A stretch of 64,000 nucleotides of DNA from Lineus longissimus (taxonomy: Eukaryota; Nemertea; Pilidiophora; Heteronemertea; Lineidae), in contig NC_088311.1 of NCBI RefSeq assembly GCF_910592395.1, positions 7,010,501 through 7,074,500 on the forward strand, written 5' to 3'. Below, in pieces: positions 22,993 through 36,017 of this stretch (positions within the stretch are counted from its first letter, which is position 1; each line of letters starts with the position of its first letter). A program made the translations under genes and the position numbers. The notes under the pieces are model-generated. The model worked only from the letters and a program-made list of their open reading frames with translations, searched no databases and had not been told where the DNA came from.

Positions 22993-25258
22993 TAGCGTCG
23001 ACCCCACGAGACGGCTTCCACGGGGGCCGATACGCCAAACTGACATGGGCAAAAAACGTAATGGTGTAGAATGTTTCCAGACAGCGTGGAATGAAATTAG
23101 TCCACAGGAGGGATTAATCTCGTGTGTTTACCAGGAAATAGTACAAAAGCAAGAGTAACTGGCTTTTATCCGTTCAAGACCTCATCATACATACAACAAC
23201 GAGATACATTTAAAAGTACGTTTTCTAAAGAACATGGAAGGAATCGTTAGGCTGTCGTCAGCGCAGGAGGGGACAAGTGGGACTCATCTATCTCTTCGAC
23301 TGAGAAAAAGAAATAATTAGACTACTAAATTACTACTGCGGGTAATTAGTGTGGACTAACCACATAAAACTCCTCTGCGCCAGGACTACAGGCATTGCAA
23401 CGAAATCAGGCCCTGCTGGTGGGTTAAGACGCGCAGCAGGTGCGTCCGACACATCATCCCTTAAAGGGGAACTTGTGTGGAAGATGTCGTCTTTGTTGTG
23501 ACGGTTGAATCATTATTGTTGTTATTGTTGTGTGCATATATAAGTAAAAAAAAGTACCCGGCTAGATTCTAAGACCGGTTCTAAATTTTCAATTTAAGTA
23601 GACACTATGCACATGGACTGCCAACTAGTGGACACCACTTTTCGCGGGACATAATAATCTTTTATTAGAAAAGATTCCTTCTAATTCTTCAGTGAAATAT
23701 CGCAACAGTTGGGAAACACCAGTAGACATCAGTTTTAGGGAATACCACTTCATGTAGTATATTTTCTGCATTGTCAATATCATGATCGTCTTCCTAAACT
23801 GATAGAGAGGATTGATATACAAAGATACTATGATATAAATCACTTTGAGCACATTAGTCTGGACACTAGTGCCTGTCTAATGGAACCATCAATAATCACA
23901 AACATATCAGAAATGGCTTAAAGACCTTTAGAAATCGCACTAAGTGAAATTCGTGGATTTGCCGTGGTCCAGGCACCAAGCTACCCAAACCAAATGCTTC
24001 TCCGTTATTTGGAGCGTTAAGGCCAAGCCGATATGAAAGTTGTTTCTGATCAGACAAATTTCTGTCGAATGTCTTCAAAGTCTCAGTAGTGTCACCAACA
24101 AATTCTCAACGATGCACCAGAAACGTAAGAGCGTCCTTAATATATCGTTTGTTTTATACAAAATACATCTCCAAAAACTTGAGGATTGGCAGGTAGGCAA
24201 GTAATGTTTTCATCAAAAACAAGAGAAAAGTTTTCCAGAAATCTCTCCAGACCCCTCAAATTGAAGTAAAAAATTGCGTATATTTCATTGGAAGAAATGA
24301 ACAATTTCTGGCAAATTTTTTCGAAAACAGTCCAAGAAACCTCACTCCCAATGTAATCTGACACAAACAGTCTAAAAATCATCACTTGTTGGCTTTTTTC
24401 CTTTATCATTCTGATTTTTCTGGCAAGTGGGAATTAGCAACGTTGATGCGAGTTGATGGAAAAACAATAATATTTTTAAGAAGTTACTTTTTATCGTTTT
24501 AATATTTCCTGACTATTGTAATGATGACCTCCTGGGTCTTGTCAGTTGCACGTGAAATGAGAAAGCCAGACGGCATAATTATATCTTCCGGTATCTACAA
24601 GTACATTCAGGCCTCTCGTTATAAGGGCAACGACTTCGTGGACCACGGCGGCATACTGGTTTTAGTGCCTTCTGTTCATGCTTGTACGAGGTATGATTTT
24701 AACACGTACACGTAAAGTCAAACCAGACCATGGGTAATAGACACCATGAGCCCACAAACCCCCCCTTTTAGCTGCTATCTATAGTCCCCTTAATATGACT
24801 TCTCACACCCGTTATAACAATCCGTTTTCTCAGAAGCAAACCAAACTCAACTGAGAGAGTGGAAATGTCAATAGCAACTATTGATTGTAATTAATGAGAA
24901 CGGAAATTTAATATGGAGTGTCATAACCAGAGATCGGGCACTGGGGAGTTGGTGAAGGAGCGGTGAAAACTATTAGTAAAGAATTCCTGTAAAATGAAAC
25001 TCGCTGCGGGAGAGTGAAGCCATTTCTTCGGATACGCTGTTTAAGTGTGGCGGACTCCTGATACTTCATATTTCATACGTGTCGCATCGGTTCCGTGCGA
25101 TCTTCTTCGAGACAGACCTAATGCAGCGGTCAATGTAAACCCTGTATCTTCCCTGGCCAGGGTTCATCGCTAAGTTAGTCAGTGTCGATTGTAATCGAGT
25201 TCTGAGCGAACAACTTGAATATTTTTCTACCCGTTAAAGTTCTGTCACGGTTTTTGCT
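22993..25258. other. Stretch without recognisable genes
   Basis: Only short ORFs occur (up to 90 codons, minus, 24137-24409) and no recognised motif. A polypurine A-run near 23548 and short AT-rich tracts are present. Confidence 0.4.
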
Positions 25259-25337
25259 CTATACATCCGTGATGTGACTTATTGTCGATCGCTTTACGCA
25301 AAGTGTGCAAGTGAGGTTAAAGGATTTAAAGGTCAAC

Positions 25338-25412
25338 ATGTCTAGCAATGCAAACGCATCCTGGATCGCTCTACTCCACCAGGAGATGGCCTACCTGTCC
25401 TGTTATAAATCG
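25338..25412 (+). CDS. Weak candidate first exon
   Basis: An ATG in fair context (GTCAACATG) opens 25 codons, beginning MSSNANASWIALLHQEMAYL, followed by a donor-like GTAAAT in phase 0. The peptide has an N-glycosylation sequon (NAS). No downstream exon was found and no family is recognised, so this rests on start and donor alone. Confidence 0.13.
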
Positions 25413-25775
25413 GTAAATCATGCATCATTTCTTAGATTTTATCTTCTTCAAGCACCTTCACTGAATAGACATTTTTATTACTACAGCGATGACATGTCAT
25501 TGAGTGCACGTTCGTCAGTGAATGAAAATTGTCATAGATCAGAGATGTTATTGACACAACGGCATATCCATTGCTTATATCATTACTATTACCTTTCTCA
25601 TAAGAAATACCTAGAATATATTCAATAAACTATTGGTCCGGAGACATTAGAGGTGAGGTTTCGGTAGCCGACCCGATTTACCGTTGAAACCATCCAGTTG
25701 TTTGGCTAGTTCAAATAGCTAGTATGCCACAACCTTGAGAATATATATCCTGCGAGAGACACAATCGGGCCGGGA

Positions 25776-25961
25776 CCTGCGACGTATCTGCGATTAATCG
25801 CTACTATGAGCGACCGAACATTTCTCATCTGCGGGTGATCGTAGGTCGCTGCGATCGCCGATTCTTGTCGCAGGTGAACCATGACCACCGCAAACGAGGT
25901 CAAACGTCTATCGTCGGATGCGATTCACATCTCAGGTGGCAGCGGTTTAAATCACTCGTTT
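25776..25961 (+). repeat. Dispersed GCGAC-rich repeat, copy 2 (longest)
   Basis: It is rich in short words GCGAT, TCGCAG and CTGCGA in both orientations and ends with GGTTTAAATCACTCGTTT. It matches 33218-33308 on the same strand and 3185-3285 on the other. The internal self-complementarity suggests a non-autonomous fold-back element. Confidence 0.55.
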
Positions 25962-28900
25962 TTAACTAAACTCGGAAGACACCAATCGTGTTTTGACTAT
26001 AAAAAAGCAATAAACCGTCTGGTTTTATGACTGAAAGTCACATTATCTAGTAATGGTCCGCTGAGTTCATTCTGAAACTGAATACTGATGGCCTTGAAAA
26101 CTGCTCGGTATATATCGCCAAGTGAAAAAAGGCCAACCATAATTCAGTAACGATGATCATAAAACCTTTAAACTTATCAGATCTATATGAAAGGTATGAA
26201 ATGATAGGTTTATGCCCATAAACTCTAATGTTTATTGATATTAACGTCAGTATTGTAACCTAAAAATCATCATGTCATCCACATGCCGTTCAGTGCGTCC
26301 AGCAACCAGTTTTTAACATGGTTAGTTTCATATAACATTTTCCTAAATTTCTGCATTGATTGTAAAAGGCAATTTGTTAGACAAAAATTGAATGTTTTTC
26401 TTTGCAAAAATCCTTTTCTAGAAAAGGTAAGCTCATTCTATTTCTGTGAAAAACCACTGAAAATCCACTGAAAAACCTTTTGAGTGTGGTGAATCAATCA
26501 CCGACTTCGTAACTAGTTGTTTTTTCGACAATCATTCAGCAAATAATTAGTCAAAGCCAACGAAATCAGTCGGGACGAACAATGAAACAAGATAACGCAC
26601 AAATTATCATTGAGCTTAATTGAACATAATTGTACCACGAGTCAACAATATAGAGGTAACCGTGATCAATGGCAGAAAATTTGATTCATCCGAGGTCAGA
26701 ATCATAAGAGACCCCATGAGGATCATGCCTGGCAGTGTCATCGTAACACAATGACAGCGCCCCAAGGCCTTCACGTGACTAACAGCCAGCGATGATGCCA
26801 TTTGGTTCAAGAATTGTTTTAAAAACAAGGCATCATTTTTTTATTGTGGGCTAAATGTCACCTGGATCTGAAGGTTGTGTGTGACAAATCGTTGTACATT
26901 CTACAATGATGTGGTTTTTGTATCAGAGAAACAATAAATGGCAACAATTACATGTAGTTGTTATTGCATCAAGGATAGTAGTCAATGCAAGAAACAAAAA
27001 CATACATTCATGTGACTGTTTTGCTCATGTTGTGCTGTGGTGCTGCTATAGTTATTATTCATTAATTGGAGGCCAAAAGCACCAACCCATCAAGGAATCC
27101 TACAAAATGTCCTGCGTCGATGTTGAGGGGGTTTCAGGTTAACTCATAAGCACACGTAAGCTAAAGTTGAAGTGTTGAATCGATCACCTTTTGATGGGCT
27201 GCGAAGCCATCGTACATACGTCTCCATTACAAATATCTCACACCAAAAAGCCTGAAAAAGATTTGCTCATTCAAGCACCTACATTAAACGTCTTTACAAT
27301 GCCCAAACAGTCAAGTACATGTATTTTGTATTAACTAAACACAGTGGCTATAAATGAATTTAACTTGAAGAGCACATATTTCATTTCCTGATATTATCAA
27401 TAACCAGAGGTAAACCAAAGCATGAATGAGACGGTACTACCTGTGTATTATCCTTTCGGTTTCTCACGGTTTATTTCCATTATCAAAGGCAGAACACACG
27501 TTCTATTGCAGGTCGAGGGTCAGACCTGTCCCAGGGATGATTTTGGCTTGCAAGATATTCTTTTCATATAACATAAATTATTTTATATGGCGACTCTTTC
27601 AAATAGGTATCGCCAGCGACAGTTCGTGTGTACTGTCTGAGGGCCATCCACGGGCCATTTGCCTTTTACAAAACATGCAGGAAATACAATCAACATACAC
27701 ACTATACATATAAAAGCAACTAAAAGTAAAAAAGGGCTACTTACAATATAATGCTAAGCGGAAAATTTCAAGGCATATTGCTGATTTTATTTTTAGAAAA
27801 GAAAATTCTCAAGTCTTTTCATTCATAAATAAATCTCAGATCACCCATGAAGTCTATAGGTTTAAGTCGGCCATGCAGGCATAAAGTAGACTTAAGCTTT
27901 GAATTTGATTATCTCGATCTAAGATAATTTCCCAATTCATTTGCTGACCTACATGTACTTGAATGTAAAGATGCACTTTAAAGGTTTTTTAGTCGACACA
28001 AACATGTACCCCGCAGAGGTCTTTCAGCGAAAAAGACCCCCCCCAAAAAAAAAAAACATTTTTTCAGAAGTACAAAAATTGATTCTTCATTTTACCGAAA
28101 AACCTCCATGAGGTGCATTTCATAAAAACCTTATAACCTCAAAAGCTCAAAAAAATGTTTTGTATGCAATCTCTTGTAGTGATTGTTCGACCTGAACCTT
28201 TATACATGTAGTGCATGTATGTATGAGGATACTTTCACGACCAGCTGTTTTATACCATCTCAGCATTGGTAGCAGTCTGAGATGATAGTGCTGTACCAAA
28301 AGCAAATGGTCGATTTTTGTTTATCTTCCAACCTGTCTGAAATGAGGTTAGTCCAGAAGTGCTCTCAGGTAGCCATGAGCTGCCAAAAGTCAAGAATAAG
28401 TTCAAATTCATTAGTCAATGCGTTGCGATGACCCAGACAGTGGCTACCCTGTACTAAATTTTAAAAATTCAAATTCAATTCAATTTTTTTGCCAATGATT
28501 AATAGCATCCCCATTTAGCATCAAACAATCTAAATCACAATCAACAACCTCGATGTCTGGCATGGCAAATGTCAGTGACTATTAGATATGGTTTTGTTTG
28601 CAAATCATAGCGCTATAGTGCTCATAAGTTCAGTGATCGAGGTACGTAATCCCAAAACATCAGGGGAATATTTTACACCAGAGACAACGAATTTTGCAAA
28701 CAGGAGCAATTGTTTAACCGCTAGTTAAACACACACTTGTTGTGATGGGACGTAGTACTGTACGCACAGATTTCCCAGTGTATCGACTTATCCTCGTGTG
28801 AATTTGAAAGCATCTACATTCCCCTGTCATGGTTTAAAGTACACTGCCAACTCGACAATGTTGAAGCTCTTGTTTTATGACTGCAATATAAGCTCGGTAG
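25962..28900. other. AT-rich stretch without genes
   Basis: No credible ORF. A C8/A12 homopolymer pair lies at about 28040-28060. Several TACATGTA words occur (for example 27951-27958 and 28203-28210). Confidence 0.4.
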
Positions 28901-29081
28901 TACAGTAGGACCTCTCTATTAAGGACATCCTTGGGCCTGTAAATGCTGTCATTGATAGAGGGGTGTCCTGATCACAGATGACATATTGAATGGAAATGTC
29001 CAATTTGAGACCAAAGCCAGTGTCCTTTATAGAGAGAGTGTCCGGTTAACAGAGGTGCCCGTTAGAGGAGGTTCCACAGTA
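28901..29081. repeat. Interspersed repeat with 'tattaaggaca' motifs
   Basis: The segment is built of alternating words such as CCTCTCTATTAAGGACA, ATAGAGGGGTGTCCTG, CCTTTATAGAGAGAGTGTCC and AGAGGAGGTTCCACAGTA. The ends are imperfect inverted repeats (TACAGTAGGACCTCT against the reverse complement of AGGAGGTTCCACAGTA). I recall similar 'rate' motifs being common in marine invertebrate genomes, but that is memory, not a search. No coding capacity is seen. Confidence 0.55.
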
Positions 29082-29417
29082 TGTTATTGCTCAAGAATAC
29101 TTATGTGCAGCCTACGTCCGCAATCAGGAGCAAAAGTCAAAAATCAAACCCAAACCACCTCAGTACAGGGACGGGTTTCTGCCTCTTCGAATGACATCAA
29201 GTGAAATAAGAAGTGATTTTAAAACATTGCTATGGGGCTTAGCGGGCTGTTCTACAATGGGGCGAATGACAAGTGTATATGTAGTTTGGTGAGAGAAAAA
29301 AAGAGCGCAAACAAAATCTGAAAGCATTTCAGTACAGCCAAAATATGTTTAATGCCGTCAACCAATGCATCAGGTCATGTATGAACGCAATATCATCATC
29401 AACAATGACGAGTCAAT

Positions 29418-29827
29418 AAAAAGGCTCACGATATGCAGCCCGATTTCGTCATCGATTTATCAAACTTCCTCTTCCTCTTGGAGGAGAGACGAGGCCAATC
29501 CTCCTTCTTGCGCATGACCGGAACTCTCTATTTCTCGATAGCGTCGTTCCGCCCCATTTTGAATTGGCCGCCAATTTCTATGGCGGTGACTACTTTCACA
29601 GTCCCACTGCACTGCGAGTTTACAGCGACTTTCGAACATGGACGCTAATACTAGCAGAGAAAATATGCTTGAATATTATGTCTGCCTCGGACAATGTCGG
29701 CCATAACCCCTGCATACGGATTGTATCAACAACGGGCCAGAAAAAAATCGAGGGATCATTACCGACAGCAACAAATACTACGATGCGAGCAAACCCTGAT
29801 AGTGATAATCTGGGGAATTTGAAATAA
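29418..29827 (+). other. Open frame of 136 codons, unrecognised
   Basis: The frame is open from the codon after a TAA near 29415 to a TAA at 29825. A stretch such as ELAANFYGGDYFHSPTALRV looks protein-like, but no ATG precedes it and a second frame is open over half its length. About one such run is expected by chance here, so I list it only as a weak candidate exon. Confidence 0.15.
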
Positions 29828-32800
29828 ATCCCATTGTCAATTCAGCGCCTCATAATTGATGGGAATGATAATCATAGAGTGGTAGCCAGACACATGACAA
29901 TCAAATCGTCCTTCACACACTCTCTGGAGCGATATTAAAGATCGCTGACATGACAACCTCACGTCCGGCTACTGATGAGTGATGCCAGTGTTGACAGAGA
30001 CCGGATTAATGAGAGCGGTGTTGGAACAAAACATCATGAAAAAACTCAATAAAAACATATTTATTATGGTAGTGCTAACACGTGATTACCATGGTCATAT
30101 ATGAATAGGCGCTGGCGTTTAATGATAGATTTTCCATGGACGGCTACAAATCTTGGATGGAAAATAAATTGATCCGCAGACGAAAATTGTAACGACCATA
30201 TATTTCATTGTGGCGTCGTGTTCGGTCCCAAAACTGAGAGCATGTGGGTTGGAATCCCATCCCCATTTCTTAGCAACTGGAAGAAGTTGTGATGCCACAG
30301 CAGGCAGCATGGTGAAAAAATGCTCAATAAAAGGCCAGTGTGTTTCAGGATGACCCTGGTTTCGAATACAACTGTCAAAATCCTCCACTGCACTCACAGT
30401 GTTGATTGTAGTAACGGTGTTAAATCCAGTTTACAAAACACCGATGCAGACTTCCTCTCGACGTCCATAACAGAAAATGTTCAAACAATAGAATTGACAA
30501 AGGAGTAAATATCAACCCGGAGGTTTCAAATAACATCGGAACTAATAATACGACCATTTTGACTCGAGGCGGGGATTTTAAGAAAAGGTGTCATTTGATA
30601 CGTACGTTATTCTTAAGGCATATTTCGCCTGGCGACAAAATATCTCCATTTCTACACCGCCTAGTCGCATCGTGTTTCAACACTGATTATCCTCTTTAGC
30701 ACCTTCGTTAAAATTGACAATTACATGTAGTAACCGAGTGAAGAAGACTCGATTGACATGATTAAGCGCCTTCAGCCAATATTTTCTCCATACTTTTGTG
30801 ATATGCATTCTAACCAGTGGAATAACGTTACTTATTGAATTGGTCGTAGAAAAAAAACAATTCGTATTATGAAAGCGGCAAAATTCAACTCATTTGCCAA
30901 ATGCCAGATCCTTCATCCTTGATTCACAAATATCCGCTCAATGAAACCCTATGAAATTCTATGAATGAAATTTCTGTCATATCTCATTCATATCCGTCAA
31001 GAACTCCCACAGTTTGCAAAGTTGGGTTGAAAACATATTGTTGAGGGATAGTACTATATCGTATAGGGGGTCATATACGTGTACATTATATCACCAATTA
31101 TGGCCCGCTTACAATTTTCGGACTTATAAATGACTGCCCACCACCCCACCCCACCCCACCCATGCATGATTCTATTTGTATTAACAAAACCCGAGAGGGA
31201 CGACCATGGACCAGGACCAGAAATAGCTCGAGAAAGTCAGGTCGCCATACTAAACCCAAAAACGTTTTATATCAAACAACAGCAAAATGTAGAGTAAAAA
31301 TCTTGAAGCAAATACTAAAAATTTACCCCAGTGAAGAAATTCTGAGATAGAAACGGATAACAGAAAACATTCTCAAGTGTAACGCTTTGAACAGACGAAG
31401 AGATTACCATGGCGACGCTGATTAAATTTCCGGAGCAGGGTAATTAATTTACAGAACATTTATTCGGTGAGGTTTTTCCACTTTGGACCAATTTCAATGA
31501 ATTAATAATGACCAAAAATAATTTTTATACCGAAGTCGCCGTTCACCAAAATTTTGACCATACCAAGCGCATTTAGTCTAAAACCCCGTCTGAACACTTT
31601 TATCCATTACTGCTCTCTTCTTGGAGTCAATGAGCTATTTCCACTCTCGGTAGAGGGTTTATTGCATCCATTAGACATAACGAGAAGATGAAGCTCCTGG
31701 GGATTACACTGTGGGCAGAATGGGCAATAGCCGTGGCCAGAACTGTGCAGTGCGATGCACAGGTTTGACTCTCCGCGTCCCACAAGTGCATACACTGACT
31801 ATTTTGCTAGTCTGCGATAGTTTCTGTATTAAACGCATAATAACTGTTTTCAAAACCGCTTTGATGTGAATGAGCATAGCGGCAAAATCTCCAGCCGACG
31901 ACCTGGTATATAAGTTATCTTCATGAATTCGAACAAGAGAAATAAAGGAAGGCCAAGAGTTTTGATTATGATTCATAGAAAGAGCGGGAAGAAACTTTTG
32001 TATTCACCTCTTGCCCCCTGTTTCCGGTGTAGGTGAAAATCTCAATACCCTTTTGACAAGATCTAAAGCGGCATTAAATAGAACATACCAGTTTGTTAAC
32101 TCATTGATTGAGAGCTAGTGATTTGCGGATGTCAATTGATCTATACCTTTTGTATGTACATAAGTTTATGTACCCTTCCATTTTATTAAGCGTTCACTAT
32201 GTTTTTTAAAGGGGTACGCCGTTCGTTTTCATTCTACATGCATATTCTTCTGACTGAGGGTCATTAGACATAAACAGTGTGCATGGTGTAGTGCAGTATA
32301 TATCATCCACACGAAATTGCTGAAACTTGACAATTTACAGTAGATCAGTCTACAAAACAATATTGCTGAAATTCACATTAAGTACCTCTTCACACATTGG
32401 GATATTTATAGAATCAATTTCAAATTTCAAATTTTGAACGAACGGCGTAGCCTTTAAGTCACTTTCCAATGGCCAAAAGCCAACTTTCGAACTAAAGGAC
32501 ATATCAAAATAAGGTTTGATCGAAGTTAAACCATTATGTTCTGCCAAGGCGATGTCGCGATATTAAATCATATACATACCTTTCCAGGGCAATCTATATA
32601 TTTCTGGCACGTTTGACGTTATATCGCCTTGATGCACGTGGCGCTATGTATGTACCAACAATATGCACTATACCACTGGACAACGAATTAATCAGTACCA
32701 ATGACGCACAAGACAATATTGGTGAACTAACTTTGACATTTCACTATCAATGTTTCGTTGATTCGTTCAAGAAAATACGGCTTCCTTCTCTTTAAGGGCT

Positions 32801-33217
32801 ATTCAGGCAGAAAGGGTTACTTGTCTTCCGGAGAGCGCCTCTCCTGCATGCTGACAATAGCAACGCAAACTCAATTGTGTGGCAGTCTACTGGAGCCTGC
32901 CCTACATGGAAGCCTAATAACCCCGGGCTGTACAACCCATCATTCCAATCTGATAAACTGGCTCAATCAAAGACATGCTAAACGATAGAATCTCGTCAAT
33001 GATGTCACTAGAATCTTAATTAATCTAATCAGAGCTTTCGTGAAGGATACTCGCCGTGGCTCTATTGGAGTTAGTCTAGGATGCGGCGGTATGCCACTAA
33101 TGGGTTGCTTGTTCAGCAAAAAGATATATCTTCACCGTTCTAGATTACTTCGTTTCCTTCCCTTTGCGGAAAATAGTTCTCCGCCATTACCTGGGAGCAA
33201 TTAACTAATTAACAATT
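29828..33217. other. Stretch without recognisable genes
   Basis: ORFs stay below 93 codons. A C-rich microsatellite (CCCCA units, about 31139-31161) is the only simple repeat of note; its complement is G-rich and could form a quadruplex. Confidence 0.4.
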
Positions 33218-33308
33218 AATCGCTGCGACCTTCATGACCACGGCAAATGAGCGATTATCGTCGCATGCGATTTAAATCGCAGGCGCAACGATTTAAGTCG
33301 CTCGTTTG
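33218..33308 (+). repeat. Dispersed GCGAC-rich repeat, copy 3
   Basis: It shares the ATCGTCGCATGCGAT region and the closing CGATTTAAGTCGCTCGTTT with copy 2. It contains the palindrome CGATTTAAATCG. Confidence 0.55.
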
Positions 33309-34425
33309 TGGCCAATCGACCTTCCAAAAGGACAGATCAGTCAGTACATGAACTGTGAGTACCTTTGACGAGACACGAATTTCGACTTGAACTGATATTA
33401 GCCTCTGACCAAACCAAAAAAAAAATTCTGTTTGTCTATAGAGTTTATGTTTTGTCTATACTTGCAGAAAAAGATGTACGAAAACGCATAATTCTTCTTA
33501 ATCTTGACTCATTTTTCCACTACGATGCCTAGTTATTTTCTTTCTTGTGTTCTGATCATACCAGGCTTTGCGAGCCGACTTAAAGTGAATATCGCCTGCT
33601 CAAAGCAATGCCCCTTAGATTTCACGTGCCGCAGTTGGTATCAAAGGGAGGATGAATGAAACAGTCCTCGATGGACGCATGAGGTATTACTATGAAATTC
33701 CACAACAATAGCTTCTAAATAGAACGCAACCATATCAGGAGTTCAGCAGACGGAATCCATTTAACTGAGAAAAATAACAGGTACATTTTCGTGGCTGGTT
33801 AAAATGAAAAAAGTAGGCTAAAAAGCTGGACGTGCCAAGTTCACTTTGGGTCTGGGAAAAAACGGTATACACATGTATGCTAAAAAATAGCGTAGAGCGT
33901 TGAGCATAATAGCTTGAAGCCAATTTTAACGTCAACTTTAAGTAGCGAACAGTTTAACATCAAAAAATGCTATAAAACACCCAATTACGATAATTTGGGA
34001 TCGTAATTTTGAGTGTTGATCTTGACCTTGACTTAAACTTGACTTTTCAATCCTGTTTTTAGATCTATAGCACAGGCCAAACCTTTTAGTAGAAACCCAT
34101 AGTTCTTTTGATTCTAAATTATAAGCCTATACTAAAACGTCATACACTGCTTGTACTAGGTCACACAAAAGTGATTACATACTACTGACTTTGAATAACT
34201 CTCAAACTGCTGATCAGACTACATGTAATACCAAATTTCTTCCAAAATGAAGCTGAGATTAAAAAATTTTGTTTCCAGTTTATTTGATCTCCATATCTAC
34301 ACGAATTTATGGTAAATAGTCATCTACATTTTTCAACACTTCTGCACCCGTGCATTGATTGGGTGTCATTGACACAGGTCAAACTGTCAGACTACAGTAA
34401 TAATGTATCAAATCCATGTTTGTGT
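33309..34425. other. AT-rich stretch, nothing recognised
   Basis: No ORF above 66 codons and no repeat I can define. Confidence 0.4.
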
Positions 34426-34494
34426 TGAGGTAGGTGGTGTATCATCAAGGTCTTAGTTGAAAAGGTAGTCAAACGTCAACTAACACCACCCTCA
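34426..34494 (+). other. Hairpin whose 5' arm carries a let-7-type seed
   Basis: The 5' arm TGAGGTAGGTGGTGT (34426-34440) pairs with ACACCACCCTCA (34483-34494), leaving a 3-nt TAG bulge. An inner stem TAGTTGA/TCAACTA (34454-34460 and 34476-34482) stacks directly on it. A 13-nt one-sided bulge lies between the stems. Positions 2-8 of the arm, GAGGTAG, equal the let-7 seed, but the rest does not match let-7. Confidence 0.25.
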
Positions 34495-35730
34495 GACATT
34501 TTTAAAAAACCATCTGGAGTGGATCATACCTGTCAGTGGTCTGAGGGTGTGATTGGTGTTCATTGACACACGGCCAACCTGACGGGTGAAGTTGTCTCGA
34601 AAAATGCTAATACTTCCTGCGCAATAACCAAAAGTAGGTAATGAGGTCCAACAAGTAATCCGTTGGTAGTTATTCAAAATCAAAAGTTCATGCTCTTTTT
34701 TGTGTCACCTAGTACATGTACATACCTTTCAAAGAGGTCAATGATCAGCCATATGACTTACTGACCTATTTGAATGGATTTTAAAGTTTATACCATCATT
34801 TTAAGGACCGTTTGTCTGTTCCACTACTCCTTCCTTGTCCCTGGCCCGTTTGCCACGAAACTTTAAATGCTTATGTACTTTGAACCATAGATTGTCCTCA
34901 GCAGGTCGACGAGGTCAAAGGTCAAGGTCATATGGCTGGAATCACGCGCACGACATATTCCCAACAAACTAATGAACCGATTTCACCCAAACTTGGTAGG
35001 TTAAGACAGGTCGATAATACTAGTGTGTCATTTCAATTGCGCTGTACTTCAGTTTCGTGTCCAGAACAGTTTTAGCGGTTGCTCTGGGTTGCAGTTAAAT
35101 TTGATGGAACATTTATGGATTGCATCACCTCATTCGATGTTAGAGAGACATTATAACGAAAAAATATGATTTTCAGGCTGATACTTTTTGTCAGGACTTT
35201 ACTTTAGCTATTCCATAGCCTCTTGGCATTTATATTTTATCTGTTTTCTTTAACATACCATTTGAAAAATAGCGACCCGTGGATAATGACTGTGAACATG
35301 TTTTCTCAACCCAGATTAAATAGTTGATAGAAACGGACAGTTGGTAATACCAAAGGAGTATGCATATAGTTACATATAGATCAAGTATTTATTTGCTTCT
35401 GCCTGTCCTTTGGTTAATCAAAAATGTATAAGCGAGCCATGCAGTTGATGTAAGGACAGAGAATTAAATGGTGGATGAAAGGGTAATTTAGTTTATGACT
35501 GTATGCTGAAAGATGTATATCACACATGTATACTCTGTACATAGACTACAAATCACCGTCTAGGGATGAGTAAGGCCATATCACTATCTAGTGACCATTG
35601 CATATATAAATATATACTGATTGAAATCATCATCCGGGGCAGTGTTTTGTTGATATACATGTATAATAAGTCCTGGTCATGCGACTTGATTTGAGAAGAA
35701 ACGCAAGCAGTTTACCCCACATTTTCGTGT
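34495..35730. other. Stretch without genes
   Basis: No credible ORF. A GTCTGAGGGTG at 34538-34550 is the reverse complement of the CACCCTCAGAC ending the preceding hairpin, so alternative folding is possible. Confidence 0.4.
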
Positions 35731-35884
35731 AGCACATACCTTATATAAATATTCATCCCCACATCATTAACAGCACATACCTGCTATGAATCATTAACAG
35801 CACATACTTGATATAAATATTCATCCCACATCAATAACAGCACATCATACCTAATATAAATATTCATCCCCACATCATCACCAG
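35731..35884 (+). repeat. Tandem repeat with TATATAAATATTCATCCC core
   Basis: Four units start with AGCACAT at 35731, 35772, 35799 and 35839. Units 1, 3 and 4 contain ATATAAATATTCATCCC and CACATCA; unit 2 lacks the core. The spacing is about 27-41 bp. Confidence 0.85.
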
Positions 35885-35960
35885 CAACACAAGACAATTA
35901 AAAAAATCGTTTTTGACACCCATTCTTAAAACAGTGGAGCTCAGCGATGCATAATCGGAA

Positions 35961-36017
35961 GATTATAACTTAGAGTAACCAGCCTAGGTTTAGGTTGGTT
36001 AGTCTAAGATTATAATC
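35961..36017 (+). other. 57-nt near-perfect hairpin
   Basis: Arm 35961-35981 (GATTATAACTTAGAGTAACCA) pairs with 35996-36017, whose reverse complement begins GATTATAATCTTAGAC, with one extra base and one mismatch over 21-22 nt. The loop is 14 nt. The size fits a pre-miRNA or a small fold-back element. No conserved miRNA is recognised. Confidence 0.6.
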
